This document shows, piece by piece, positions 14,401 to 20,691 of a stretch of 36,464 bases of DNA. The notes beneath the pieces are model-generated. The model made no database searches. It was not told the DNA's origin and saw only the letters and a list, made by a program, of their open reading frames with translations. The stretch comes from Pseudomonas sp. efr-133-TYG-5 (GTDB taxonomy: Bacteria > Pseudomonadota > Gammaproteobacteria > Pseudomonadales > Pseudomonadaceae): contig NZ_JARVSM010000011.1 of the NCBI RefSeq assembly GCF_030209175.1, positions 1 to 36,464 on the forward strand, read 5' to 3'. Both the position numbers and the translations under genes were made by a program. The stretch's first letter is position 1; every line of letters starts with the position of its first letter.

Positions 14401-17400
14401 GCTACACCGTCAGCCTGACCCACCCGGCACAGACAGAAGTGACCCTGAAAATCGTCTACAGCGGCACCGCTGCCGACGGTTCGGACTTCACCGGCGTGTA
14501 CACCGTGAAGATCCCGGCAGGCGCCAGCAGCGCGCAGTTCAACGTGGCGACCATCGATGACAAGATCACCGAAGGCACCGAGAACTTTGTGGTCAAGATC
14601 GATTCGGCCACCGGCGGCAACTTCGAGAACCTCGCGATCAGCAGCACCAATGGCAGCGTCAGCACCTCGATCATCGACAACGATGCGCCACCGGTCATCG
14701 ACCTCGACGCCAACAACTCCAGCGGTGCCACCGGTGCCGACTACAAGGTGACCTTCACCGAAAACACTCCGGGCGCCGGTGTGTCGATTGCCGACACTGA
14801 CCTGACGATCACCGATCCGGACAGTACGATGCTGACCGGTGCAACCATCGTCCTGACCAACCGTCAGGACGGCGATGCGCTGAACCTGGGCAACAGCGTC
14901 AACGGCATCAGCATCAATGCCAACAGCACCAACGGCACCGTGACCCTGACCCTGTCGGGCAACGCGACGCTGGCCGACTACATGCAGGCCATCAAGAACA
15001 TCAGCTTCACCAACAGCAGCGAAAATCCGAGCACCGTGCCGCGGATCATCACCGTGACCGTGACCGATGGCGGCAACTACTCCAACACCGCGACCACCAC
15101 GGTCAACGTGGTGGCGGTCAACGATGCGCCGGTTGCCGCACCGAGCAACGTCACCGGCACCGAAGACACCCCGCTGGTGCTTGGCTGGTCGACCTTTGGT
15201 GTGACCGACGTCGACAGCCCGGCCAGCAGCCTGGGCATCAAAATCACCCAGCTGCCAGGCGAAGGCAAACTGCAGTATCTGGATGGTTCGACCTGGAAAG
15301 ACGTCGCCAACAACCAGACCTTCAGCAAGGCCGATATCGACGCCGGCAAGCTGCGCTTCCTGCCGGATGCCAACGAGTCGGGCGTCAACGGTTACGGCGG
15401 CACCGGCATGGGCAACAATCAGGCGGACTACGCGCAGATCAAGTTCCAGCCAACCGATGGCCAGTTGCTGGGCAACACCGGCACCGTGAAGATCGACATT
15501 ACGCCGGTGGCGGATGCGCCGACCGTGAGCGTGGCTGACAACAGCGTGAAGTCCACCGGGCTGATCAAGGAAGTCTGGACCGGCTTGGCCGGCCTGGGCA
15601 CCGACGGCAGCGGCGCGAACTCGACCACGCTGAAAAACGTCATCGATGGCGCCGGTACGCCGAACTCCAGCGGCACCGTGACCAACGTGCAGTCCGACGG
15701 CAGCGTGACCGCGGGTACCGCGTCGAAGACATCGGGCCTGATCTATCTGGAAGCCGGCAAGACCTACACCTTCAGCGGTACCGGTGACGACAGCCTGCTG
15801 GTGACCATCGGCGGCAAGAACGTGGCGGCGACCACGTGGGGCGCGGGTGGCAACCTCAATGGTTCGTTCACCCCGACCACCAGCGGCTACTACACCCTGG
15901 ACATCTACCACCACAACCAGAGCGGCCCGGGCAGCTACGACGTCAACCTGTCGGTCAACGGCAGCACGCCGATCGACCTGAGCAGTGCCGGCGTGCCGCT
16001 GTACACCGGCGTCACCGACCTGGTGAACTCCGGCGTGACCGTTTCCGATCTGCACGGCAGCAACGGCGAAGGCTATTACGACGGCTACAAACTCAACACC
16101 GGCGCCGAAGGCACTACGGTGAAACTGTCGGCGGTCACCACCGCCCTGACCGACACCGACGGCTCGGAAACCCTGAGCGTGAAGATCAGTGGCGCGCCGG
16201 TCGGCTCGGTGCTGAGCGACGGTGCCGGCCACAGCTTCACCGTCACTGCGACCAGCGGCGATGCCAACGTCACCGGCTGGAACCTCGGCAGCCTCACCGT
16301 GACCCCGCCGACCTACTACAACGGCCAGTTCAACCTGACCGTGACCTCGACCTCCACCGAGGCCGTGGGCGGATCGGCCAGCAGCACCGCGACCATTCCG
16401 GTCACCGTAGTGCCGGCGGTCTACACTGCGTCGGTCGCCACTTCCGGCGATGACACCTTCAACGGCACCGACGGCAACGACATCATGGTCGCCGACATCG
16501 GCGGCCTGACCGTGGTGCCGGGCACCAACTACAACATCGCGTTCATGGTCGACAGCTCGGGCAGCATGAGCGCTTCGTCGATCAGCGCGGCCAAGGACTC
16601 GCTGACCTCGGTGTTCAACACCCTCAAGCAAAGCATGGGCGGCAGCAACTCGGGGACGGTGAACATCTTCCTGGCGGACTTCGATACCCAGGTCAACAAG
16701 TCGGTGTCGGTGAACCTCAACGACCCGAACGCGCTGACCAAGCTCAAGGCCGTGCTGGACTCGATGGCGTCCGGCGGCGGTACCAACTACGAGGACGTGT
16801 TCAAGACCACGGCCAACTTCTTCCAGAGCGCGGAAGCCGTGGCCAACACCGGTGCGAAGAACCTCACGTACTTCATCACCGACGGCCAGCCGACCTACTA
16901 CCAGAACGGCGAGCAGACCAACCCGACGCTGTACGGCAACGTCAAACTCGATGACGTGGTGAAAACCAGCAACTACAAACTGGGTGATACCTTCAGCACC
17001 ACTCTCGACAGCACCCACACGCTGAGTATCAACAGTGCTGGCACCGTTACACTGAAAACCTACAGTTCCTGGTGGGGTTGGAGCAGCAGCAACCTGGGCA
17101 CCATCCACGCCCAGGGTGACGGCACTTACGAGTTGTCGAGCCTGGCCGGCAGCGGTAGCAGTACCGATTCGTCGACCACCTCCAACTCCAACAGCAGCTT
17201 CGCTTTGCTCAGCGGACTGTCGAACGTCGAAGCCATCGGCCTCAACAGCGGTGTCAGCCTCAACGACCTGAAACCCTACGACTCGGACAAGACGCCACAG
17301 ACCAACATCGATCCGAAGGACCTGGCCAACTCGATCATCGGCCATACCGAAGCGACGATGCCGGGCAACGACACCGTCAGCGGTGGCGACGGCAACGACA

Positions 17401-18065
17401 TCCTGTTCGGCGACCTGGTGAGCTTCAACGGCATTGCCGGCGAGGGTTACCAGGCGATGCAGGCGTTCGTCGCGCAGCAGACCGGCACCGATGTCAGCAA
17501 GGTCACCACCAGCAATGTGCACCAGTACATCACCGAGCACTATCAGGCGTTCGATGTGTCCGGCGCGCATGACGGCAACGACACGCTGCTCGGCGGCGCG
17601 GGCAATGACATCCTCTTCGGCTCGGGCGGCAACGACCTGCTCGATGGCGGCAAAGGCAATGACATCCTGCTCGGCGGCACCGGCAACGACACGCTGATCG
17701 GCGGCCAGGGCAATGACATCCTGATCGGTGGTTCGGGCGCCGACACCTTCGTCTGGAAGGCGGGCGACACCGGCAACGACGTGATCAAGGACTTCAACGC
17801 CAGCGAAGGCGACCGCATCGACCTGCGTGACCTGTTGCAGGGCGAGACCGGTAGCACCATCGACAACTTCCTGAAGATCTCCACGGTCGACGGCGTGTCG
17901 TCGCTGCAGGTCAGCTCGGCCGGCAAGTTCAACTCCGGCGATGCCGCCGCGGCGACGCCAGACGTGACGATCAAACTGGAAGGCAACAACTGGTCGACGG
18001 CCAACATTCACAACCTGATTGCCGGCAGCGATCCGACCATCAAGGTCGACCACAACAACAGCTGA
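1..18065 (+). CDS. lapA: Giant LapA-type RTX adhesin, 5' end outside window
   Basis: This is the C-terminal 6,020 or so residues of a surface adhesin secreted by a type I system and held in the outer membrane to drive biofilm attachment. The frame is open to the left edge (first whole codon at base 3), so the TTG at 15 is internal and the true start is upstream. Domains in order: 48 repeats of 100 residues (1-14400); a Calx-beta-like unit (14401-14690); cadherin-like units (about 14700-15510); a PA14-like unit (about 15550-15970); a von Willebrand A domain with the MIDAS motif DSSGS at 16551; RTX nonapeptides at 16444-16497, 17361-17414 and 17571-17732; then a C-terminal secretion region. The lapD and lapG genes alongside support the lapA assignment. 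The exact symbol is inferred, since the N-terminal retention module and LapG site are not in view. Confidence 0.93.
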   Translation, partial: YTATLTNPAQTPVTVTLSNGSTITIEAGKTSGSVNVPTAANDVYNNGGTISTTITGTSGGNFENLVPNPTPATTTVTDSIDTTNLSLSAAGSVAEGGSIVYTATLTNPAGTPVTVTLSNGSVITIEAGKTTGTVTVPAPADDVYKDSGKVEVTIDNATGGNFENLVPSTVPAVTEVTDTIDTSTVKLTADTSVAEGGTVTYTATVGAPVTGSPVVVTLANGQNITIAVGQTTGSVTTTAPNDALTGHAPLTNSITDVSGGNYENLVADKTPVSTTVTDTVDTTNLSLSATGSVAEGGSIVYTATLTNAAGSPVTVTLSNGAVITIDAGKTTGTVTVPAPADDVYKDSGKVEVTIDNATGGNFENLVPSTAPTVTEVTDTIDTSTVKLTADTSVAEGGTVTYTATVGAPVTGSPVVVTLANGQNITIAVGQTTGSVTTAAPNDALNGHAPLTNSITDVTGGNYENLVADKTPVSTTVTDTVDTTNLSLSATGSVAEGGSIVYTATLTNPAGTPVTVTLSNGSVITIDAGKTSGTVTVPAPADDVYKDSGKVEVTIDNATGGNFENLVPSTVPAVTEVTDTVDTSTVKLTADTSVAEGGTVTYTATVGAPVTGSPVVVTLANGQNITIAVGQTTGSVTTTAPNDALTGHAPLTNSITDVSGGNYENLVADKTPVSTNVTDTVDTTNLSLSATNSVAEGGSIVYTATLTNPAGTPVTVTLSNGSVITIEAGKTSGTVTVPAPADDVYKDSGKVEVTIDNATGGNFENLVPSTVPAVTEVTDTIDTSTVKLTADTSVAEGGTVTYTATVGAPVTGSPVVVTLANGQNITIAVGQTTGSVTTTAPNDALTGHAPLTNSITDVSGGNFENLVADKTPVSTAVTDTVDTTNLSLSATGSVAEGGSIVYTATLTNAAGSPVTVTLSNGAVITIDAGKTTGTVTVPAPADDVYKDSGKVEVTIDNATGGNFENLVPSTAPAVTEVTDTIDTSTVKLTADTSVAEGGTVTYTATVGAPVTGSPVVVTLANGQNITIAVGQTTGSVTTAAPNDALTGHAPLTNSITDVSGGNYENLVADKTPVSTTVTDTVETTNLSLSATGSVAEGGSIVYTATLTNAAGSPVTVTLSNGAVITIDAGKTTGTVTVPAPADDVYKDAGSVQATITNATGGNFENLVPSTVPAVTEVTDTVDTSTVKLTADTSVAEGGTVTYTATVGAPVTGSPVVVTLANGQNITIAVGQTTGSVTTTAPNDALNGHAPLTNSITNVTGGNYENLVADKTPVSTTVTDTVDTTNLSLSATGTVAEGGQITYTATLTNAAGSPVTVTLSNGAVITIDAGKTTGTVTVPAPADDVYKDSGKVEVTIDNATGGNFENLVPSTVPAVTEVTDTIDTSTVKLTADTSVAEGGTVTYTATVGAPVTGSPVVVTLANGQNITIAVGQTTGSVTTTAPNDALNGHAPLTNSITDVSGGNYENLVADKTPVSTTVTDTVDTTNLSLSATGSVAEGGSIVYTATLTNPAGTPVTVTLSNGSVITIDAGKTSGTVTVPAPADDVYKDSGKVEVTIDNATGGNFESLVPSTVPTVTEVTDTVDTSTIKLTADTSVAEGGTVTYTATVGAPVTGSPVVVTLANGQNITIAVGQTTGSVTTTAPNDALNGHAPLTNSITDVSGGNYENLVADKTPVSTTVTDTVDTTNLSLSATGSVAEGGSIVYTATLTNPAGTPVTVTLSNGSVITIDAGKTSGTVTVPAPADDVYKDSGKVEVTIDNATGGNFEKLVPSTVPAVTEVTDTIDTSTVKLTATESAAEGATVTYTATVGAPVTGSPVVVTLANGQNITIEVGKTSGTVTTTAPNDALNGHAPLTNSITDVSGGNYENLVADKTPVSTTVTDTTDTTNLSLSATPVVNEGGQIVYTATLTNAAGTPLTVTLSNGAVITIDAGKTSGSVTVDAPKDDVYKDAGTVEVTIKDATGGNFENLVTSNTAAVTTVNDTIDTSTVSLTATANVAEGETVVYTASVTAPVTGSPVVVSLSNGQTITIAVGETTGSVNFVAPNSPLAGGSSLSVTIDAAIGGNYEKLAIDGKSADTAVADTTDTTNLNLSASDSVAEGGSIVYTATLTNPAGTPVTVTLSNGAVITIEAGKTSGTVTVPAPADDVYKDAGKVEATISSATGGNFENLVPSTVPAVTNITDTLDTTTVKLTATESAAEGGTVTYTATVGAPVTGSPVVVTLANGQNITIAVGQTTGSVSTTAPNDALTGHAPLTNSITDVTGGNYENLVADKTPVSTNVTDTVDTTNLSLSATGSVAEGGSIVYTATLTNPAGTPVTVTLSNGSVITIEAGKTTGTVTVPAPADDVYKDSGKVEVTINNATGGNFENLVPSTAPAVTEVTDTIDTTSVKLTATEAAAEGGTVTYTATVGAPVTGSPVVVTLANGQNITIAVGQTTGSVTTTAPNDALTGHAPLTNSITDVSGGNYENLVADKTPVSTTVTDTVDTTNLSLSATGSVAEGGSIVYTATLTNAAGSPVTVTLSNGAVITIDAGKTTGTVSVPAPADDVYKDAGSVQATITNATGGNFENLVPSTVPAITSVTDTIDTTTVKLTASETAAEGGTVTYTATVGAPVTGSPVVVTLANGQNITIAVGQTTGTVTTTAPNDALNGHAPLTNSITDVTGGNYENLVADKTPVSTNVTDTVDTTNLSLSATNSVAEGGSIVYTATLTNAAGSPVTVTLSNGAVITIDAGKTTGTVTVPAPADDVYKDAGSVQATITNATGGNFENLVPSTVPAVTEVTDTIDTSTVKLTADTSVAEGGTVTYTATVGAPVTGSPVVVTLANGQNITIAVGQTTGSVTTTAPNDALNGHAPLTNSITDVSGGNYENLVADKTPVSTTVTDTVDTTNLSLSATNSVAEGGSIVYTATLTNAAGSPVTVTLSNGAVITIDAGKTTGTVTVPAPADDVYKDAGTVQATITNATGGNFENLVPSTVPAVTEVTDTIDTSTVKLTADTSVAEGGTVTYTATVGAPVTGSPVVVTLANGQNITIAVGQTTGSVTTTAPNDALNGHAPLTNSITDVSGGNYENLVADKTPVSTNVTDTVDTTNLSLSATNSVAEGGSIVYTATLTNPAGTPVTVTLSNGSVITIDAGKTTGTVTVPAPADDVYKDAGTVQATITNATGGNFENLVPSTVPAVTSVTDTIDTSTVKLTADTSVAEGGTVTYTATVGAPVTGSPVVVTLANGQNITIAVGQTTGTVTTTAPNDALTGHAPLTNSITDVTGGNYEDLVADKTPVSTNVTDTVDTTNLSLSATNSVAEGGSIVYTATLTNAAGSPVTVTLSNGAVITIEAGKTTGTVTVPAPADDVYKDAGSVQATITNATGGNFENLVPSTVPAVTEVTDTIDTSTVKLTADTSVAEGGTVTYTATVGAPVTGSPVVVTLANGQNITIAVGQTTGSVTTTAPNDALTGHAPLTNSITNVSGGNYENLVADKTPVSTNVTDTVDTTNLSLSATGTVAEGGQITYTATLTNAAGSPVTVTLSNGAVITIDAGKTTGTVTVPAPADDVYKDAGSVQATITKATGGNFESLVPSTVPAVTSVTDTIDTSTVKLTADTSVAEGGTVTYTATVGAPVTGSPVVVTLANGQNITIAVGQTTGSVTTTAPNDALTGHAPLTNSITNVTGGNYENLVADKTPVSTNVTDTVDTTNLSLSATGSVAEGGQITYTATLTNAAGSPVTVTLSNGAVITIDAGKTSGTVTVPAPADDVYKDAGSVQATITNATGGNFENLVPSTVPAVTSVTDTIDTTTVKLTATGTAAEGGNVVYTATVGAPVTGSPVVVTLANGQNITIAVGQTTGTVTTTAPNDALTGHAPLTNSITNVSGGNYENLVADKTPVSTNVTDTVDTTNLSLSATGTVAEGGSIVYTATLTNAAGSPVTVTLSNGAVITIEAGKTTGTVTVPAPADDVYKDAGTVQATITNATGGNFENLVPSTVPAITSVTDTIDTSTVKLTADTSVAEGGTVTYTATVGAPVTGSPVVVTLANGQNITIAVGQTTGSVTTTAPNDALTGHAPLTNSITNVTGGNYENLVADKTPVSTNVTDTVDTTNLSLSATGTVAEGGSIVYTATLTNAAGSPVTVTLSNGAVITIDAGKTTGTVTVPAPADDVYKDAGTVQATITNATGGNFENLVPSTAPAVTSVTDTIDTSTVKLTADTSVAEGGTVTYTATVGAPVTGSPVVVTLANGQNITIAVGQTTGTVTTTAPNDALTGHAPLTNSITNVTGGNFENLVADKTPVSTNVTDTVDTTNLSLSATNSVAEGGSIVYTATLTNAAGSPVTVTLSNGAVITIDAGKTTGTVTVPAPVDDVYKDAGSVQATITKATGGNFENLVPSTAPAVTSVTDTIDTTTVKLTASGTAAEGGNVVYTATVGAPVTGSPVVVTLANGQNITIGVGQTTGSVTTTAPNDALTGHAPLTNSITNVTGGNYENLVADKTPVSTTVTDTVDTTNLSLSATGSVAEGGQITYTATLTNAAGSPVTVTLSNGAVITIDAGKTSGTVTVPAPADDVYKDAGSVQATISKATGGNFENLVPSTVPAVTSVTDTIDTTTVKLTASGTAAEGGNVVYTATVGAPVTGSPVVVTLANGQNITIAVGQTTGSVTTTAPNDALTGHAPLTNSITNVTGGNYENLVADKTPVSTTVTDTVDTTNLSLSATGSVAEGGQITYTATLTNAAGSPLTVTLSNGSVITIDAGKTTGTVTVPAPADDVYKDAGTVQATITGTNGGSFENLVTSNTPAVTNVTDTVDTTQVSITGSTSVTEGQTASYTVSLTHPAQTEVTLKIVYSGTAADGSDFTGVYTVKIPAGASSAQFNVATIDDKITEGTENFVVKIDSATGGNFENLAISSTNGSVSTSIIDNDAPPVIDLDANNSSGATGADYKVTFTENTPGAGVSIADTDLTITDPDSTMLTGATIVLTNRQDGDALNLGNSVNGISINANSTNGTVTLTLSGNATLADYMQAIKNISFTNSSENPSTVPRIITVTVTDGGNYSNTATTTVNVVAVNDAPVAAPSNVTGTEDTPLVLGWSTFGVTDVDSPASSLGIKITQLPGEGKLQYLDGSTWKDVANNQTFSKADIDAGKLRFLPDANESGVNGYGGTGMGNNQADYAQIKFQPTDGQLLGNTGTVKIDITPVADAPTVSVADNSVKSTGLIKEVWTGLAGLGTDGSGANSTTLKNVIDGAGTPNSSGTVTNVQSDGSVTAGTASKTSGLIYLEAGKTYTFSGTGDDSLLVTIGGKNVAATTWGAGGNLNGSFTPTTSGYYTLDIYHHNQSGPGSYDVNLSVNGSTPIDLSSAGVPLYTGVTDLVNSGVTVSDLHGSNGEGYYDGYKLNTGAEGTTVKLSAVTTALTDTDGSETLSVKISGAPVGSVLSDGAGHSFTVTATSGDANVTGWNLGSLTVTPPTYYNGQFNLTVTSTSTEAVGGSASSTATIPVTVVPAVYTASVATSGDDTFNGTDGNDIMVADIGGLTVVPGTNYNIAFMVDSSGSMSASSISAAKDSLTSVFNTLKQSMGGSNSGTVNIFLADFDTQVNKSVSVNLNDPNALTKLKAVLDSMASGGGTNYEDVFKTTANFFQSAEAVANTGAKNLTYFITDGQPTYYQNGEQTNPTLYGNVKLDDVVKTSNYKLGDTFSTTLDSTHTLSINSAGTVTLKTYSSWWGWSSSNLGTIHAQGDGTYELSSLAGSGSSTDSSTTSNSNSSFALLSGLSNVEAIGLNSGVSLNDLKPYDSDKTPQTNIDPKDLANSIIGHTEATMPGNDTVSGGDGNDILFGDLVSFNGIAGEGYQAMQAFVAQQTGTDVSKVTTSNVHQYITEHYQAFDVSGAHDGNDTLLGGAGNDILFGSGGNDLLDGGKGNDILLGGTGNDTLIGGQGNDILIGGSGADTFVWKAGDTGNDVIKDFNASEGDRIDLRDLLQGETGSTIDNFLKISTVDGVSSLQVSSAGKFNSGDAAAATPDVTIKLEGNNWSTANIHNLIAGSDPTIKVDHNNS
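17571..17732 (+). repeat. RTX calcium-binding nonapeptide block
   Basis: Six consecutive nonapeptides of the GGxGxDxUx type (for example DGNDTLLGG, AGNDILFGS, QGNDILIGG) lie near the C-terminus of the adhesin. Two more lie at 17361-17414 (PGNDTVSGG, DGNDILFGD) and a degenerate pair at 16444-16497. In this family they fold on calcium outside the cell and precede the C-terminal type I secretion signal. Confidence 0.92.
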
Positions 18066-18075
18066 TGCGTGAACC

Positions 18076-18100
18076 ACGGCCGCCCCAATGGGGCGGCCGT
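18076..18100 (+). terminator. Hairpin downstream of lapA
   Basis: A perfect 11-bp stem (ACGGCCGCCCC / GGGGCGGCCGT) with a 3-base loop begins 11 bases after the lapA stop codon. The T-tract that follows is weak (CACGTTTGCC), so termination may be incomplete. Confidence 0.7.
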
Positions 18101-18211
18101 CACGTTTGCCTGCACGCTGGCGGTGACGATTTCGTCGGCGCACCGCATACTCGCGCACAGTTGGCTATGCTGCTGACAGCATGACGCTGGTCCATTTCCG
18201 AGGGATGCTCA

Positions 18212-18550
18212 ATGTTTTACGTGCAACGCGATGCGCAGGGTCAGTTGATTCGCGTGGAAGCCGCGGCCTATGCCGAGGCCACGGAAACGCTGCCCGCCGA
18301 CCACCATGAAATCCAGGCCTGGTACGCCAACGAAGCCGTGGAGAACAGCCTCAAGCAGCTCAAGCAGAGCGACTTCGAGATGATCCGGGTACTCGACGAC
18401 CTGATTCAGGTGCTGACCCAGAAAGGCGTGATCCGCGTCACCGACCTGCCGCCGGCAGCCCAGGCCAAGCTGATGGACCGGACCCAGGCGCGGGAAGCGC
18501 TGGGCGGGTTGAGCCAGTTGATCGACGAGGATGAAGGCGGGTTGATCTGA
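18212..18550 (+). CDS. Conserved hypothetical protein, 112 aa, between lapA and lapD
   Basis: A small, acidic, soluble protein with no signal peptide or membrane segment. The ATG at 18212 follows a good ribosome binding site (GAGGGA). I recognise it as a Pseudomonas-conserved hypothetical, sometimes labelled tryptophan synthase beta-like in databases, but I see no basis for that enzymatic name. The C-terminal half (EMIRVLDDLIQVLTQKGVI, then DLPPAAQAKLMDR) looks helical and resembles proteins that pair a short regulatory helix with a loop. A hypothetical gene also lies between lapA and lapD in other fluorescens-group genomes as I remember them, so the position is probably conserved. Function unknown. 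Confidence 0.82.
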   Translation: MFYVQRDAQGQLIRVEAAAYAEATETLPADHHEIQAWYANEAVENSLKQLKQSDFEMIRVLDDLIQVLTQKGVIRVTDLPPAAQAKLMDRTQAREALGGLSQLIDEDEGGLI

Positions 18551-18573
18551 TCGGCCTGTAAGTCGATCGATTT

Positions 18574-18717
18574 GATCGTTGCCACGTCGAACCGTCCGCG
18601 TGGGAATGCCGCCGGTGACGCTGCGCGTCATAACACTCCGATGGCGTGACTGAAACGCAGAGCGTCCCTTTATGCCTTCCCACGCAGACGGTTCGACGCC
18701 TCGACGTGGGAACGATC
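18574..18717. repeat. REP-like long imperfect palindrome
   Basis: The segment begins GATCGTTGCCACGTCGAACC and ends with its near inverse complement (GGTTCGACG...ACGTGGGAACGATC). Inside are the inverted cores CGCGTGGGAATGCC and TTCCCACGC and an ACGCAGAGCGTCCC stretch typical of dispersed fluorescens-group palindromes. It fills the gap between the converging hypothetical gene and lapD, so its RNA could act as a two-way terminator. Confidence 0.75.
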
Positions 18718-18730
18718 ATCTGGCACTGCA

Positions 18731-20677
18731 TTATTTCCAGGGCTTGGGCTCGCCAAACAGCTGCCCCTGAACCCCATACAAGCCCATCTCGCGAATCACC
18801 GACAACTCCCCTTGCGTCTCGACCCGCTCGGCAATCAACGGCAGGTCGATGCTGTGCGCCGCCCGCTGGATCGCCTCGATGAACAGGCGCTTGTCGCTTT
18901 CCTGATCGATCGAGCGAATGTAGCTGCCGTCGATCTTCAGGTACGCCAGGCCCAGGCGCGCCAGATTGCCGATCATGCTGAAACGCCCGCCGAAGCGTTG
19001 CAGGCTCAGCGAGAAGCCCAGCTCGCGCAGGCGCCGGGTCAACTGCTCGAGCACCGCTTGCTCCGGCAGTTGCTCCTCACCGATTTCCAGGGTCAGGCGC
19101 GGACCGAGGTTGGAATGGGCCCGCAGAATCTCGAAGACTTTGTTCAGCGCCTGCGGATCGGCCAGGGTCGCCGAGGACAGGTTCAGCGCCAGCGATTCTT
19201 CGTGACCGGCCATTTGCGCCAGTACCCGCTCGAGCATCAGCCGATCCAGGCGCGCGGTCCAGCCAAAACGCTCCAGCCACGGCAGGAAGCGCCCGGCGGG
19301 AATGGTCTGGCCCTGCTCGTCGAGCAAGCGCGACAGCACTTTGTAATGCAGCACCAGTTGCGTGTCCTGGGCGGCCACCACCGGCTGGAAGAACAGCTCG
19401 AAGCGCTGCTGCGTCAACGCCTGATCGAGCAGGCGATGCCAGGCGTGGTGATCGTCGCCGACCTCCGCCACCAGACTCTGATCGAGGCAGGCCCAGTTCT
19501 GCTCGCCCTGCCCTTCGGCCTGGGCCAGGGCCTGGTCGCCGAGGCTGAGCACGGCTTGCGGCGAATCGCCATGCGCGAACGGCGCCAGGCCGATCGAGGC
19601 AACGGCGGCCACGTCGGTGGCGCCCGTGGCGTGCAGGCTGCTCAGGGCGCTGTCGAGGTTCTGCGCCAGTTGCAGGGCTTCCTCGCGCACCAGCCCCGGC
19701 GCCAGCACGGCAAATTCGCCGCCGCGGATGCGCGTCACCAGATTTTGCGTTTCCGGGTACTTGGCGCACTCGCGGGACAGTTGTTCGCCCACGGCTTTGA
19801 GCAATTCATCGGTGCGCTGGCCGCCCAGGCGCTGGTTGAGACCGGCCAGGTCCTTGACCCGCAACAGCAGCAGGTAACCGGAGCTGGCCTGCTCCGGGTT
19901 GCTCACCCGGGCGTTGAGTTGCATCTCGAAATAGCGGCGGTTGGCCAACCCGGTGAGGTTGTCCTGATAGGACTCGGCGCGCAGTTTTTCACTGCGCTCG
20001 GCCTGCTCCTGGAACAGCGCCTTGAGCTTCTCCACCATCTGGTTCATGGCCAGCACCACACGGCGCAATTCCGGGGTGCGCGGCAGCTCCGGCAGGCTGA
20101 GGAATTCGCGGCGGGCGATCGCATGGGATTGCTTGACCATGTAGTCCAGCGGCTTCAACTGCCGGCGCAGCAACAGCGCACCGAGCACCGCACTCACCGC
20201 GCCGCAGAGCAGCAGCCAGCCGAGGCTGCCCAGCGCGCTCTGCCAGAGCTTGGCGAGGGCGAACATCGGGTGGCTGACCACCTCGACCCGCGCCGCCTGC
20301 TCCCAGCCACGACTGACCAGTGCGTCGCCACCGGCCGGTTCCAGGCCGATCAGTTTGACGAACCACTCCGGCACGTTGCTGACTGCCGGAATGCCGTTGC
20401 GCTCGACGATGGTCTGGTCGGTCTTGAGGTCCACCACACGGATGCTCGCGTAGTAGCCGCTGTCGAAAATCGAGCTGACCAGCAGCTCGACCATCGCCGG
20501 GTCGTCGATGTTCGGGGTCAGCGACAGCGCCAGCGCCGTGGCGGCGTCCTGGGCGTGGGAGCGCAACTGGTTGACGTACTGGGTGCGCGAACTCTCCAGA
20601 CTGACCATGAAGCTGCCGGTGAAGGCGACCACCAGGAACAGACAGATTGCGATCAACAGCTGTTTGAACAAAGACAT
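18731..20677 (-). CDS. lapD: LapD, inner-membrane c-di-GMP receptor controlling LapG
   Basis: A 648-residue inner-membrane protein that binds c-di-GMP in the cytoplasm and, when bound, sequesters LapG in the periplasm so the adhesin is not cut. The order is TM1 (about 7-26), a periplasmic output domain, TM2 (about 150-170), HAMP (RRQLKPLDYM, 171 on), GGDEF-like and EAL-like. Both catalytic motifs are degenerate: RGGEF at 318-322 replaces GGDEF, and KVL at 446-448 replaces EAL, as in characterised LapD, which is a receptor and not an enzyme. Trp125, in SRGW of the periplasmic domain, matches the residue reported to contact LapG. It starts 14 bases after the lapG stop, so the two form an operon. 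Confidence 0.97.
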   Translation of the reverse strand: MSLFKQLLIAICLFLVVAFTGSFMVSLESSRTQYVNQLRSHAQDAATALALSLTPNIDDPAMVELLVSSIFDSGYYASIRVVDLKTDQTIVERNGIPAVSNVPEWFVKLIGLEPAGGDALVSRGWEQAARVEVVSHPMFALAKLWQSALGSLGWLLLCGAVSAVLGALLLRRQLKPLDYMVKQSHAIARREFLSLPELPRTPELRRVVLAMNQMVEKLKALFQEQAERSEKLRAESYQDNLTGLANRRYFEMQLNARVSNPEQASSGYLLLLRVKDLAGLNQRLGGQRTDELLKAVGEQLSRECAKYPETQNLVTRIRGGEFAVLAPGLVREEALQLAQNLDSALSSLHATGATDVAAVASIGLAPFAHGDSPQAVLSLGDQALAQAEGQGEQNWACLDQSLVAEVGDDHHAWHRLLDQALTQQRFELFFQPVVAAQDTQLVLHYKVLSRLLDEQGQTIPAGRFLPWLERFGWTARLDRLMLERVLAQMAGHEESLALNLSSATLADPQALNKVFEILRAHSNLGPRLTLEIGEEQLPEQAVLEQLTRRLRELGFSLSLQRFGGRFSMIGNLARLGLAYLKIDGSYIRSIDQESDKRLFIEAIQRAAHSIDLPLIAERVETQGELSVIREMGLYGVQGQLFGEPKPWK

Positions 20678-20691
20678 CTGAGCGCGTGCTC

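Noticed and set aside
14133..18158. Open frame of 1,341 codons antisense to the adhesin tail
   Set aside because: It mirrors a GC-rich coding sequence with clear domains on the plus strand. The predicted product is low-complexity in Arg/Val/Gly and has no recognisable domain.
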